Shown here in pieces: positions 7,420 through 15,722 of a stretch of DNA of 64,000 nt. Under the pieces are notes generated by a model, which was given only the letters and a program-made list of their open reading frames with translations, searched no databases and had not been told where the DNA came from. The position numbers and the translations under genes are program-made. The DNA is taken from positions 124,001 to 188,000 of the forward strand of contig JAICWO010000012.1 of NCBI GenBank assembly GCA_025934775.1. The letters are read 5' to 3'. Position 1 is the stretch's first letter. Each line of letters begins with the position of its first letter. Source of the stretch: Gemmatimonadaceae bacterium. Lineage in GTDB: Bacteria > Gemmatimonadota > Gemmatimonadetes > Gemmatimonadales > Gemmatimonadaceae.

Positions 7420-8979
7420 GTGGACCTGACCGCAGTCACAGCGACACGCGACATCGCCGAAGGAATTTCCTCGGCGGAGCTCCCCGATGGAGCGATGCTC
7501 GAGGCGTCGCACGATGGCGAACGCATTTTGCTGGCCCGCGCCGGCGGTGTGGCGTATGCGATCGCAGCGCAGTGCAGCCATTACGGCGCCTCGCTCATCA
7601 ACGGCCTCCTCGTGGATGATACCGTCCGGTGTCCGCTGCACCACGCGTGCTTCAACCTACGCACCGGCGACGCGAGTTGCGGTCCCGCGTTCTCTCCAGT
7701 GGCCGCGTACGACGTGACGGAATCCGACGGTGTGCTGCACGTCGGGGCGAAGCGCGCGACGTCGACGCGTGTGCCTGGCAGCGCGGCGAGACAGCACAAG
7801 ATCGGCACGATCGCGATCCTCGGCGCGGGCGCCGCAGGCACGGCCGCGGCGGACATGCTGCGCCGCCGTGGATTCGATGGACGGGTGGTGCTGATCAGCG
7901 CCGAACCGGATCTGCCGTACGATCGCCCCAATCTCTCGAAGGATTATCTCGCCGGCGTGGCGCCGGAAGAGTGGCTGCCGCTTCGGCCGCGCGAGTTCTA
8001 TGACGACGCGGGCATCGAGCTGATGCTCGGCCAACGGGTGAGCGGGATCGCCCCCGCGGGCGGCGAGCTGCGAACGCTGTCCGGCCAGCCGCTCAAGTAC
8101 GATCGTCTGCTCATCGCCACCGGAGCGGAGGCGGTGCGTCTTCCCGTCTCGACGCACCGGTTGCGACACGTCTTCACGCTGCGCTCGGCCGGCGATGCGC
8201 GCGCGATCATCGCGACGAGCCGCACGGCGCAGCGCGCCGTGGTCATTGGCGCGAGCTTCATCGGGCTCGAGGTCGCGGCGTCGCTCGTCGCGCGCGGGCT
8301 CGACGTGCACGTCGTCGCGCAGGGACGTCAGCCGCTCGAGCACGTCTTTGGTCCGGTGTTGAGCCGCTTCATTCAGTCGTTGCACGAGTCGCGCGGCGTT
8401 CGTTTTCACATGCACGAGCACGTGCGTGCGGTCGACGAAACGCACGTCACGCTCTCGAGCGGCGACAAGCTCGAGGCGCAGCTCGTGGTCGTCGGGATCG
8501 GCGTGCGCCCCTCGGTCGCGGTGGCGCAGTGGGCCAAGCTCGACGTCGGCGATGGCGTGCACGTGGACGAATTCCTCGAGACGAGCCGGCCGGGAATTTT
8601 CGCGGCCGGCGACATCGCTTGCTGGCCGGAGCGCGTCAGCGGCACGAGGACGCGGATGGAGCACTGGAACGTGGCGGTGCGCCAGGGACAGGTCGCCGCG
8701 TGCAACATGCTCGGCGAACGCGTCCCGTTTGCCGCCGTGCCGTACTTCTGGAGCCAGCACTACGACGTGATGCTCCAGTACACGGGGCTGCAGGGAGGAT
8801 GGGACGAGAGCGTCGTCCACGGCGATCCGGCGGATCGCGACTGCGCGGTGGAGTTCAGGAGAAACGGCGTGACGATCGGCGCGGCGACGATCGGGCGGGA
8901 CGTCGAGAACCTGCGCGCGGAGCTGGCGTTCGAGCAGGGGGAGAATCGGGAGGTAGCGCAGATCCTCGCGGGAGCGTAA
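7420..8979 (+). CDS. FAD-dependent NAD(P)H reductase with N-terminal Rieske domain (AIF-like)
   Basis: This 519-residue protein was started at a GTG preceded by GAGAGGAG at ten bases; upstream in-frame codons overlap the divergent MFS gene. The Rieske 2Fe-2S ligands are C52-x-H54 (QCSHYG) and C71-x2-H74 (CPLHHACF). A pyridine-nucleotide-disulfide reductase module follows: IAILGAGAAGTAAA for FAD, VVIGASFIGLEVAASL for NAD(P), and GIFAAGDIACW closing the FAD site. Length and order match the AIF/ferredoxin-reductase-like group. These pass electrons from NAD(P)H through FAD to the Fe-S centre or a partner oxygenase. No oxygenase gene is adjacent, so the partner is unknown. Confidence 0.9.
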   Translation: MDLTAVTATRDIAEGISSAELPDGAMLEASHDGERILLARAGGVAYAIAAQCSHYGASLINGLLVDDTVRCPLHHACFNLRTGDASCGPAFSPVAAYDVTESDGVLHVGAKRATSTRVPGSAARQHKIGTIAILGAGAAGTAAADMLRRRGFDGRVVLISAEPDLPYDRPNLSKDYLAGVAPEEWLPLRPREFYDDAGIELMLGQRVSGIAPAGGELRTLSGQPLKYDRLLIATGAEAVRLPVSTHRLRHVFTLRSAGDARAIIATSRTAQRAVVIGASFIGLEVAASLVARGLDVHVVAQGRQPLEHVFGPVLSRFIQSLHESRGVRFHMHEHVRAVDETHVTLSSGDKLEAQLVVVGIGVRPSVAVAQWAKLDVGDGVHVDEFLETSRPGIFAAGDIACWPERVSGTRTRMEHWNVAVRQGQVAACNMLGERVPFAAVPYFWSQHYDVMLQYTGLQGGWDESVVHGDPADRDCAVEFRRNGVTIGAATIGRDVENLRAELAFEQGENREVAQILAGA

Positions 8980-9000
8980 CGGCGCGGGATAGTCGATGTG

Positions 9001-9112
9001 CGGTCGCTTCGGTTGCGGGTTGTGTGTTACGAGCTCTGGGTTGTGAGTTATTAGATTGTTAAAAACTCACCACCCGATACCCGCGACTCACGACCCGCGA
9101 CCAAAGCGACCG
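9001..9112. repeat. Heptad-repeat palindrome between convergent genes
   Basis: Arms of about 54 bases (9001-9056 and 9059-9112) are imperfect inverted copies with almost no loop. The left arm has a 7-base rhythm (GGTTGCG, GGTTGTG, TGTTACG, AGCTCTG, GGTTGTG). The reverse complement of the right arm has the same rhythm (GGTCGCG, GGTCGTG, AGTCGCG, GGTATCG, GGTGGTG). It fills the gap between two genes that end towards each other. Confidence 0.85.
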
Positions 9113-9118
9113 GCGGTA

Positions 9119-9514
9119 TCAGCTCGCCGTCTCCGCCCCGTGCGTCGCCGCCCAGTGCCGCTTCGTCGCCCCGCCAACCGCCTCCGCCAGCCCCATCGCC
9201 GCGAGACCGACGATCAGGTGCGCGACGCGGATCGCCCAGTGAGCGCTGCCGACGAGCAGCGTCGTTTGCGCCATGCCGAGCCAGAGCACGAGCGCGCCCC
9301 ATAACAGCGTGAAGAGCGGGAGCGCGCGGTGGGGAAGCGCGAAGAGCGCGATCGCGCCGACGATCCACAGCGCGAGCACGAAGAGCGAGCCCACGGCGGC
9401 GTGAAACGCCACGAGGCCGCCCATGCCGCGAACCCAGATCACGGCGCCCACGACGAGCTGAACTACACCGAGAAGCCGCACGAGCATCAGGAGGATGCGC
9501 ATTGTCTTTCGCAT
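9119..9514 (-). CDS. Small four-helix membrane protein of unknown function
   Basis: This 131-residue protein is almost entirely hydrophobic, with about four membrane helices: ILLMLVRLLGVVQLVVGAVI, FHAAVGSLFVLALWIVGAIA, ALPLFTLLWGALVLWLG, and a glycine-rich one ending AMGLAEAVGG. No catalytic or metal-binding motif stands out, though single histidines sit in or next to helices 2 and 4. It is read away from the CopD-like gene, whose start is 67 bases from its own. A role in membrane redox or metal handling is only a guess from that neighbour. Confidence 0.7.
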   Translation of the reverse strand: MRKTMRILLMLVRLLGVVQLVVGAVIWVRGMGGLVAFHAAVGSLFVLALWIVGAIALFALPHRALPLFTLLWGALVLWLGMAQTTLLVGSAHWAIRVAHLIVGLAAMGLAEAVGGATKRHWAATHGAETAS

Positions 9515-9580
9515 GGTCGGAACATAGCGGGAACGGTCCCTGCCACTAAATTCCCGACCTCATCCGGAGACACCGCGAAC

Positions 9581-10459
9581 ATGCAAGCAAGGCCGCTGCT
9601 CGATTGGGCCGATCCGCCGCGTGAGCTGATCGGATTCCTCGGACTGTTTTTCGGCGCCGGAGCGGTGGGATTTCGGTACTTCGCGCTCAAAGGGCGCGAG
9701 ATCGAGACCGATCGCCCGTTTTACGATGATGCCGCGCAGCGCGCGGCGATCATCGGATTGATCGGCACGATCCTGAGCCTCGCGCTCGCCGCGTGGGAGC
9801 TGCCGGCGCTCGCCGCACGAAAGCACATGGACCCCGCCGCGTTCGCCACGAGCGACGCCGCGACGATGATGGAGCTCGGATTTCTCATCATCGCGCTGTT
9901 CGGGTTCGCGCTCGGCATCGCGCGCGTCGGCGCCGGATGGGTGCTCGCGGCGATCGGCGTCGTCGTCGGCGCGCTGCGCGTCGCGCTGCTCGGACGATGG
10001 TCGCAGCTCGTAAATCCGGTGCATTCGCTCGCCGCGGGGCTGTGGATCGGCACGTTGTTCGTGCTCGTCACCGCCGGACTCTCTTCACTATTGAAGAATG
10101 AGCAAACGCGTGAGCGGCGCGGAGCGATCGCGGCCGACATGGTGAACGGATTCTCGCCGCTCGCGCTCACGATGGGCGCCATCGTCGTGGTGTTCGGGTT
10201 GATCACCGCGTGGCGCCACTTGCACCATCTGTCGGCGTTGTGGACCACACCGTACGGCTACACACTGATCGTGAAGCTCGTCTTCGTCGCGCTCGTGTTT
10301 GGACTCGGCGCGTGGAACTGGCGCCGGCAGCGCCCGATCCTCGGCACCGAGCCCGCCGCCGTGGCGATCCGCAACTCGGCGCGCGCGGAGCTCACCTTCG
10401 CGGTGCTCGTGCTGCTCGTGACGTCGGTCCTCGTCAGCCTTCCGTCGCCGCGCGGCTGA
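9581..10459 (+). CDS. CopD-family membrane protein
   Basis: This 292-residue protein was started at the ATG after CCGGAGA. It has about eight membrane helices. The stretch containing HSLAAGLWIGTLFVLVTAGL, with a histidine and tryptophan next to the Gly-rich helix, and the later LHHLSALWTTPYGYTLIVKL, where a Thr-x-Tyr-Gly-x-x-L-x-x-K pattern occurs, are hallmarks of the CopD domain. The family is linked to copper resistance or uptake across the inner membrane. No copC is adjacent, although copper-type proteins occur elsewhere in the window (cupredoxin at 17 kb, Csp-like at 34 kb). Confidence 0.82.
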   Translation: MQARPLLDWADPPRELIGFLGLFFGAGAVGFRYFALKGREIETDRPFYDDAAQRAAIIGLIGTILSLALAAWELPALAARKHMDPAAFATSDAATMMELGFLIIALFGFALGIARVGAGWVLAAIGVVVGALRVALLGRWSQLVNPVHSLAAGLWIGTLFVLVTAGLSSLLKNEQTRERRGAIAADMVNGFSPLALTMGAIVVVFGLITAWRHLHHLSALWTTPYGYTLIVKLVFVALVFGLGAWNWRRQRPILGTEPAAVAIRNSARAELTFAVLVLLVTSVLVSLPSPRG

Positions 10460-10471
10460 CCGCGGCACCCA

Positions 10472-10906
10472 TCACGTCCGCGCGCGGCCCAAGTGCGCGA
10501 TCATGGCTTTGCGCGCGGCGTCGAGCGCCGCGTGCGGCGTCATGCCGTGCGCCTGACAGATGCGATGGATGCCCACCCGGTAGGTCGACGGCGGCTGACT
10601 CGGTCTGAGCTTCGTGGTGAACTCGCACGACACCATGCGACAGGTTTCATCGACCTTCACGACCCACGCGCCGCGGAGAAACTCGATGCTGTCGTCCACG
10701 GCGCGCTCCACCACCGCGGGGCCGAGCCCGAGCTCCCACGCGCCGGCGTCGTGCGCGAGCGGTTTGCCGTACAAACTGAGATTTCGGCCGAGCGAGTATC
10801 GCTCGACGAGCTGCTCGCGGTACCGCTCCGCCGTTGCTTCGCTGGTGAATACGCCGAGGATGGACTCGAGCGGCTGACCGTCGGTGGTGAGCCAGATTTT
10901 CTTCAT
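10472..10906 (-). CDS. Hypothetical protein, 144 aa
   Basis: I do not recognise this family. The chosen start gives MKKIWLTTDGQPLESILGVF, a soluble N-terminal beta-rich section. The middle has AWELGLGPAVVERAVDDSIE, and the C-terminus contains YRVGIHRICQAHGMTPHAAL and a short basic helix (AARKAMIAHLGR). There is no signal peptide and no membrane segment. The open frame extends 42 codons upstream, but that stretch has poor codon use and crosses the divergent gap. It is convergent with the CopD-like gene (12 bases between stops) and divergent from the DUF2779 gene. Confidence 0.68.
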   Translation of the reverse strand: MKKIWLTTDGQPLESILGVFTSEATAERYREQLVERYSLGRNLSLYGKPLAHDAGAWELGLGPAVVERAVDDSIEFLRGAWVVKVDETCRMVSCEFTTKLRPSQPPSTYRVGIHRICQAHGMTPHAALDAARKAMIAHLGRART

Positions 10907-11015
10907 TTTTGCTGCCCGAATAAACGCCGAAGAAGAGATAGCGTTTCGCCGCGGATTCCGGAAGTCCGAGTAACCGGTGGCAGCCGTGCGCGCGGACTCG
11001 TACGTTAGCCGCGCG

Positions 11016-12488
11016 ATGACGATGCTCTTCAAGAAGACGGTGCTTGCGGGCCTTCAATGCCACAAGCGGCTCTGGTGGCAGGTCCACGATCGCGGCGCGG
11101 AGGAGCTTCGCGAATCGCTCGTTGCGCAGTACCGGCTGCGCGAAGGTTCCGAGGTCGGTCGCCTGGCGCTCGAGTATGTGCCCGGCGGCCACCTCGTCGA
11201 ACGCGGCGACCGGTCGACCGCGGCGCTGCTCGCCGAGACGCGTGCCGCGCTCGCGATGCCGGCGATCTCCGCGGTTTACGAAGGCGCGTTCTCGGCGATG
11301 GGCGCCACCGTCTACACCGACATTCTCGAGCGCGTGGACGGCGGCTGGGCGCTGATCGAAGTCAAAGCGACGACGTCGCTGAGCAAGACCGAGCATCTCC
11401 CCGACATCGCGGTGCAGGCGTGCGTGCTGCGGCGGTGCGGCGTGCCGGTCGTGCGGTACGAGGTCATGCACTTGAACCGCGAGTGCCAGTTTCCAGATCT
11501 CTCAACACTGTTCGTGCGCGAAGACGTGACGGCCGACGTCGCGGCGCGGCTCGATGATCTCGAGCGCGAGATCGTGGAGCAGACACGCGTGATCGCCGCG
11601 CCGGAGCCGCCGCCGGTGACTCCCGGCGCGCACTGCGCAAAGCCGCACGAGTGTCCGTTCATGGCGCGGTGCTGGCCGCCGCGGCCGGAGCACCACGTCA
11701 CGACACTCTATCGCGTCGGTCCGACCAAGGCCGAGTCGTACGTGGCCAACGGCTGGCACACGATTCACGACCTTCCCGACTCGGTGAAGCTGAGCGCGAT
11801 CGCGGCGCGCCAGCGGCGCGCCGTGCGCCAGGGCGAGATGATCGTCGAGCACGAGTCGCTGGTCGACGCGCTCGCGCTCGTGGACCGGCCGGTGGCGCAC
11901 ATCGATTTCGAGACGGTGGCTCCCGCCATTCCGTGCTGGCCGGGCTGCCACCCGTACGATCAGATCCCGGTGCAGATGAGCTGCCACGTGGTCCAGGCGG
12001 ACGGGTCCGCGACGCACCGCGAGTGGCTGTACGACGGCCACGGCGATCCGCGCCCGGAGGCGGCGCGCGCGATTCTCGACGCGTGCCGCGGCGCGCGCAC
12101 GGTGACGGCGTACTACGCGCAGTTCGAGCAAGGATGCATCAAGCGCGTCGCGCTCGCGGCACCGGAGCACGCGGCCGAGTTGAACGCGATCGCCGACGGC
12201 ATCGTCGACTTGCTGCCCATCGTCCGCGAGCACGTGTACCATCCCGCGTTCGCCGGATCGTTCAGCTTGAAGAAGGTGCTGCCCGCGCTCGTGCCCGACC
12301 TCACGTACGCTGGGCTCGACATCGCCGAGGGCGAGACGGCGCAGGTCCAGCTCACGCGGCTGTTGTTCGAGCGCGACATGGACGAAAAAGAGCGCCGCGA
12401 GATTCGCGACGCTCTCCTTCGCTACTGTCAGCTCGACACGTGGGCGATGGTTGCCCTCGAGAATCGCTTACGAGATCTTGCCCAGTAG
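11016..12488 (+). CDS. DUF2779 protein: Cas4-like PD-(D/E)xK nuclease fused to a DEDD-type exonuclease-like domain
   Basis: This is a 490-residue protein. The N-terminal half has the Cas4/AddB-type layout. A first cysteine lies in VLAGLQCHKRLWW (C15). A nuclease core follows with VYTDILERVDGGWALIEVKA (the D...EVK signature). A cluster CAKPHECPFMARCW supplies the other three cysteines for a 4Fe-4S site. The C-terminal half begins VAHIDFETVAPAIPCW, where D297 and E299 match the first acidic motif of RNase H-fold exonucleases, and ends with YCQLDTWAM. The combination is characteristic of DUF2779. A DNA-processing role is likely, but no helicase or CRISPR partner is near. Its last 21 bases overlap the convergent DUF4142 gene. 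Confidence 0.85.
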   Translation: MTMLFKKTVLAGLQCHKRLWWQVHDRGAEELRESLVAQYRLREGSEVGRLALEYVPGGHLVERGDRSTAALLAETRAALAMPAISAVYEGAFSAMGATVYTDILERVDGGWALIEVKATTSLSKTEHLPDIAVQACVLRRCGVPVVRYEVMHLNRECQFPDLSTLFVREDVTADVAARLDDLEREIVEQTRVIAAPEPPPVTPGAHCAKPHECPFMARCWPPRPEHHVTTLYRVGPTKAESYVANGWHTIHDLPDSVKLSAIAARQRRAVRQGEMIVEHESLVDALALVDRPVAHIDFETVAPAIPCWPGCHPYDQIPVQMSCHVVQADGSATHREWLYDGHGDPRPEAARAILDACRGARTVTAYYAQFEQGCIKRVALAAPEHAAELNAIADGIVDLLPIVREHVYHPAFAGSFSLKKVLPALVPDLTYAGLDIAEGETAQVQLTRLLFERDMDEKERREIRDALLRYCQLDTWAMVALENRLRDLAQ

Positions 12489-13010
12489 GTTCTTGGCCGC
12501 GTCGCGGTGTGCGGCGAACGCCGGCGCGACCTGCGTGACGAGCGTCTTCACTTCCTGGTTCTGCAGCGCGGGGAGGAGCGTGGTCGTCACGGCATCGATC
12601 ACCGCCTGATGGTAATCGATCTCGTTCTGCAGGAACGCCTTGTCGAAGTCCTTGCCGCTGAGCGACTCGAGCTTCTTCATCGCGGCCATGTGATCCTTGG
12701 CCATCGCGAAGTCCTTGGGCGGCGTGGGGGTGACGCCGAGCTTCTTGGCGAGATCGCGCCCCTTCTGCCGCACCGCGGTGTGATCGTGCGCGAGCATGGC
12801 GCCGAAGTCGCGGACCTCCTTGGTCGAGCCCTTCTTCATCGCGAGCTGGCCGGTCTGGATGTCCCAGGTATTCGCCGCGTCGAAGATCGCGACGATCGTG
12901 GGGTCATTGAGCTTGGCGGCGCCAGCCTGCTGCTGCGCAACGAGCGGCGCGGCGGCGAACATGGAGAGCGCGGCGGCCGCGAACGTACGGCTGATGCGAG
13001 TGGTCGACAT
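12468..13010 (-). CDS. DUF4142 exported protein
   Basis: This 180-residue protein was started at an ATG preceded by GGAGGCAG. A signal peptide (FAAAALSMFAAAPLVAQ) is followed by a helical domain with DPTIVAIFDAANTWDIQTG, then DFGAMLAHDHTAVRQKGR, and KAFLQNEIDYHQAVIDAV. These regularly placed His, Asp and Glu residues are the DUF4142 pattern, a ferritin-like four-helix bundle in the cell envelope. Its biochemical role is not established. It overlaps the end of the convergent DUF2779 gene by 21 bases and is divergent from the HTH regulator gene, with 160 bases between their starts. Confidence 0.88.
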   Translation of the reverse strand: MSTTRISRTFAAAALSMFAAAPLVAQQQAGAAKLNDPTIVAIFDAANTWDIQTGQLAMKKGSTKEVRDFGAMLAHDHTAVRQKGRDLAKKLGVTPTPPKDFAMAKDHMAAMKKLESLSGKDFDKAFLQNEIDYHQAVIDAVTTTLLPALQNQEVKTLVTQVAPAFAAHRDAAKNLLGKIS

Positions 13011-13120
13011 TCTGCCTCCGTCAAAAGACGTGTGCTGAGTGAATGGGCCTGCACGGTGCGGGGCGGGCCCGTCCGTGGGGTGGATGCTATGCGTCCGAGG
13101 CGTATTTGTCAACAGATTTC

Positions 13121-13146
13121 TTGACTTATTCAGGCTGAGCTATACT
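13121..13146 (+). promoter_or_regulatory. Possible promoter of the HTH regulator gene
   Basis: TTGACT (13121-13126) and TATACT (13141-13146) lie in a locally AT-rich patch upstream of the regulator start. The spacer is only 14 bases, shorter than the usual 17, so either the -35 is weak and lies further upstream or the promoter needs an activator. TATACT as a -10 with GGAGGGG before the ATG is convincing; the -35 is not. Confidence 0.45.
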
Positions 13147-13170
13147 TTTCAGTCAGGCCTGGAGGGGCAC

Positions 13171-13812
13171 ATGCGCTGGTGGGAATCGTCGGTCGGCGGA
13201 CCGGTCCGAGGTCGGATCATTGCCTTGCTGCGGCGGCAGGAACGGAGCGTCGAGGAGCTTGCGAGCGAGCTCGGCGTGACGGACAATGCCGTGCGCGCAC
13301 AGCTCCAGGCGCTAGAGCGCGAGGGGCTGGTGCATCAGTCGCGCGTGCGGTACTCGGGCGGCGTCGGCAAGCCCGCGACGATGTACGCGATCCCCATGGA
13401 GGCGGAGCCGTTGCTCTCGGCGGCGTACGCCCCGGTGCTCCGCGCGCTGCTCGAGTCGCTCGACGAACGGCTGTCGAAGCGCGAGCTCGACACGGTCTTG
13501 CGGGACGTGGGCCGCCGGCTCGCCGACCAGTCGTCGGGCGACGCGAACGGGGTGAAGCAATTGGAGGCCCGCGTGCGCGCCGCGGCCGCGCTGCTCTCGT
13601 CGCTCGGCGCCGAGCTGGACGTGGAGCGTATCACCGGTGGCTGGAAGCTTCGCGGCTACGCGTGTCCGCTGTCCGACGCCGTGCGCACCGAACCGAAAGT
13701 TTGCTGCGCGATCGAGGAGCTGGTCGCGGGTGTGACGGGCGCCGAAGTGCGCGAGTGCTGCGACCATGAAGGCACGCACCGCTGCTGCTTCGAGATCAAA
13801 CGTACGGCGTAA
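13171..13812 (+). CDS. HTH transcriptional regulator with C-terminal cysteine motif (COG2345/SufR-like)
   Basis: This 213-residue protein follows a strong GGAGGGG site. Residues 8-70 form a winged helix: GPVRGRIIALLRRQERSVEE, then ELGVTDNAVRAQLQALEREG and the wing VRYSGGVGKPATMYAI. The C-terminal part is rich in cysteine: C165-x12-C178-C179, C196-C197 and C205-C206. The C-x12-C spacing resembles SufR, which senses Fe-S cluster status, and related COG2345 regulators. I infer that it binds a metal or Fe-S cluster and represses or activates nearby genes. No suf operon lies in the window, so its target is unknown; the divergent DUF4142 gene is the nearest candidate. Confidence 0.82.
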   Translation: MRWWESSVGGPVRGRIIALLRRQERSVEELASELGVTDNAVRAQLQALEREGLVHQSRVRYSGGVGKPATMYAIPMEAEPLLSAAYAPVLRALLESLDERLSKRELDTVLRDVGRRLADQSSGDANGVKQLEARVRAAAALLSSLGAELDVERITGGWKLRGYACPLSDAVRTEPKVCCAIEELVAGVTGAEVRECCDHEGTHRCCFEIKRTA

Positions 13813-13821
13813 CGCCGGTCC

Positions 13822-14217
13822 TCATTTTTTCTTGCAGAGATACGCAACGGCGATGTAGGCCATCGAGCCCTCGAGCGCGGGGCCGTAGCCCGGGATCTTG
13901 TTGACGGTCCGCTCCACCACCTTGGAACCGCGCGCATCGGCGTAGTACGTGTTCTCCTTGGCCGCGATCCGCGACTTGGAGCAGTCGACCATCGCCGCGG
14001 TCTGCGAGCTGACCCAGGTGCCTTCCGGCGTCTTGACCGGCGTCTCGAACAGAACGCGAACGCGCGCGTGAACGATGCCGTCCACCGTCTTCACGCTGCG
14101 GGGCTCGATGAATACGGGATTGCCGGTCGACGTCTTCCCGATCTGCTTCCATTGCGCGGCGGCGCGGGCGGGCAGCGCGGCGCTAGCGAGCGCGAGCACA
14201 AAGATTGTCATTCGCAT
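13822..14217 (-). CDS. Exported protein resembling surface-adhesin protein E domain
   Basis: This 131-residue protein may start two codons later (ATG at 14211). A signal peptide (MTIFVLALASAALPARAAA) precedes WKQIGKTSTGNPVFIEPRSV and a mixed alpha/beta domain with one internal cysteine (VDCSKSRIAA) and one near the C-terminus (YLCKKK). These two could form a disulfide outside the cytoplasm. The opening W-x-x-x-G...T-G-x-x-x-[FY] followed by a short beta-rich body is like the PF16747-type adhesin E domain found in many Gram-negative exported proteins. No specific function is known. It is convergent with the HTH regulator gene. Confidence 0.62.
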   Translation of the reverse strand: MRMTIFVLALASAALPARAAAQWKQIGKTSTGNPVFIEPRSVKTVDGIVHARVRVLFETPVKTPEGTWVSSQTAAMVDCSKSRIAAKENTYYADARGSKVVERTVNKIPGYGPALEGSMAYIAVAYLCKKK

Positions 14218-14257
14218 GCGGACAACGATGTCCGCGCGCGATTGATTTGACAATGCC

Positions 14258-14273
14258 GGTGACGCGAGTCACC
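14258..14273. promoter_or_regulatory. Short perfect palindrome upstream of the DUF1800 gene
   Basis: GGTGAC-GCGA-GTCACC is a perfect 6-base inverted repeat 87 bases before the DUF1800 start, just downstream of a TTGACA at 14247-14252. It could be an operator or a short hairpin. There is no matching -10 at the right distance, so I do not call a promoter. Confidence 0.35.
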
Positions 14274-14359
14274 GTCGCGGAGTCGATACACCCAACATGT
14301 TGTGCCGCGCGCGGTCGGCGGTACCGCGCCGGGGTGTTCCCCCTCGATGAGGAGGAGCA

Positions 14360-15706
14360 GTGCGAGAGTCCGAGGACAGCACCATCAGTCGTCTCGTGCG
14401 ACGCGTGACGCTCGGCGTGACCGCCGGCGACGTGAATCTCGCGCGATCGCTCGGTTTTGAGAGTTATCTAAACCAACAACTCAATTACCAGCGCATCGAC
14501 GACTCGGTGTGCGAAGCGTTCGTCGCCGAGAAGTGGCCGCTGCTCGCCCAGACGTCCGATCAGCTCTTCAGCGCGAACGCGGGCACCGTGAAGTCGCAGC
14601 TCCAGGAAGCGCCGATCTACCGCGCGGCCTTTTCGCAGCGGCAGCTCTATCACCGCATGGTGGAGCTGTGGAGCGATCACTTCAATCAGGACGTTGACAA
14701 GGTGGGCTACCTGCTCGTGGCCGACCAGCGCGACGTGATTCGCCAGCATGCGATGGGGAAGTTTCCCGACCTGCTCAAGGCGAGCGCGCACAGCGCGTCG
14801 ATGATGGTGTACCTCGACCAGAACACGAGCCGCGGCACCGCGCCGAATCAGAATTATGCACGCGAGATCATGGAGCTCCACACGCTCGGGGTGGATGGCG
14901 GCTACACCCAGGACGACGTGGCGGAGCTGTCGCGCGTGCTCACCGGCTGGACGGTGACCGGACGCGGGCAGTTCGTGTTCAACCCGGCGATTCACGACTG
15001 GGGGCAGAAGACGGTGCTCGGCGTGACGATTCCCGCGGGCTCGCCCTCGCAAGGCGCCGACGGGATCAAAGAGGGCGAGCAGATGCTCGACGTGCTCGTG
15101 CATCATCCGAGCTGCGCGAAGTTCATCGCCGCGACGATGCTTCGCTGGCTGCTCACGCCGACGCCGAGCGACGATCAGGTGGCGACGATCGCGGGGGTGT
15201 ACCGCGCGACGGGCGGCGACATCAAGGCGATGATTCGCGCGATGCTCAACGACGAATGGCTGCCCGCCGCGCCGATGAAGCTCAAGCGGCCCTTCCACTT
15301 TCTCGTCTCGTCGCTGCGTTCCACGAATCCGAGCGTCGCATCGGTCACGGCGATGAACAGCCAGCTCAACGTGCTGGGTCAGCCGATCTACACGTGGGAC
15401 ACGCCGGATGGCTTTCCCGACAAGATCGAATACTGGTCGGGCAATCTCGTGCCGCGGTGGAACTTCGCGAACGTGCTCGCGAACCTGAACTCGGCGACGT
15501 CGCTCGCCGTCGACACGAGCGCGTACCGCGCGGGGTCGCCCGACAACGCGATCGATCTGCTCGATCAGAATTTCTTTGGCGGCGAGATGCCGGCGGCGAC
15601 GCGCGCCGCGCTCACGTCGTACCTGAAAGCCGGAACGTTCACCGACCAACGCGTTCGCGAGACGATCGGGCTCGCGATCAGCGCCAACGCCTTCCAGTGG
15701 TACTGA
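14360..15706 (+). CDS. DUF1800 family protein
   Basis: This 448-residue protein starts at a GTG preceded by GAGGAGGAG. It contains the DUF1800 signatures: RLVRRVTLGVTAGDV near the start, VELWSDHFNQDVDK, a central NYAREIMELHTLGVDGGYTQ, and DVAELSRVLTGWTVTG. The partner gene for a DUF1501 protein follows after 16 bases, the common arrangement of these two families. Their joint role is not established; they are often found near surface or polymer-degradation genes. No signal peptide is evident, so export may depend on its Tat-exported partner. Confidence 0.93.
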   Translation: MRESEDSTISRLVRRVTLGVTAGDVNLARSLGFESYLNQQLNYQRIDDSVCEAFVAEKWPLLAQTSDQLFSANAGTVKSQLQEAPIYRAAFSQRQLYHRMVELWSDHFNQDVDKVGYLLVADQRDVIRQHAMGKFPDLLKASAHSASMMVYLDQNTSRGTAPNQNYAREIMELHTLGVDGGYTQDDVAELSRVLTGWTVTGRGQFVFNPAIHDWGQKTVLGVTIPAGSPSQGADGIKEGEQMLDVLVHHPSCAKFIAATMLRWLLTPTPSDDQVATIAGVYRATGGDIKAMIRAMLNDEWLPAAPMKLKRPFHFLVSSLRSTNPSVASVTAMNSQLNVLGQPIYTWDTPDGFPDKIEYWSGNLVPRWNFANVLANLNSATSLAVDTSAYRAGSPDNAIDLLDQNFFGGEMPAATRAALTSYLKAGTFTDQRVRETIGLAISANAFQWY

Positions 15707-15722
15707 CCCGGAGCGCGATCGC

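Noticed and set aside
11016-12488. Cas4-like cysteine cluster as a sign of a CRISPR locus
   Set aside because: No repeat-spacer array and no other cas gene is visible. The layout is that of DUF2779, a separate family.
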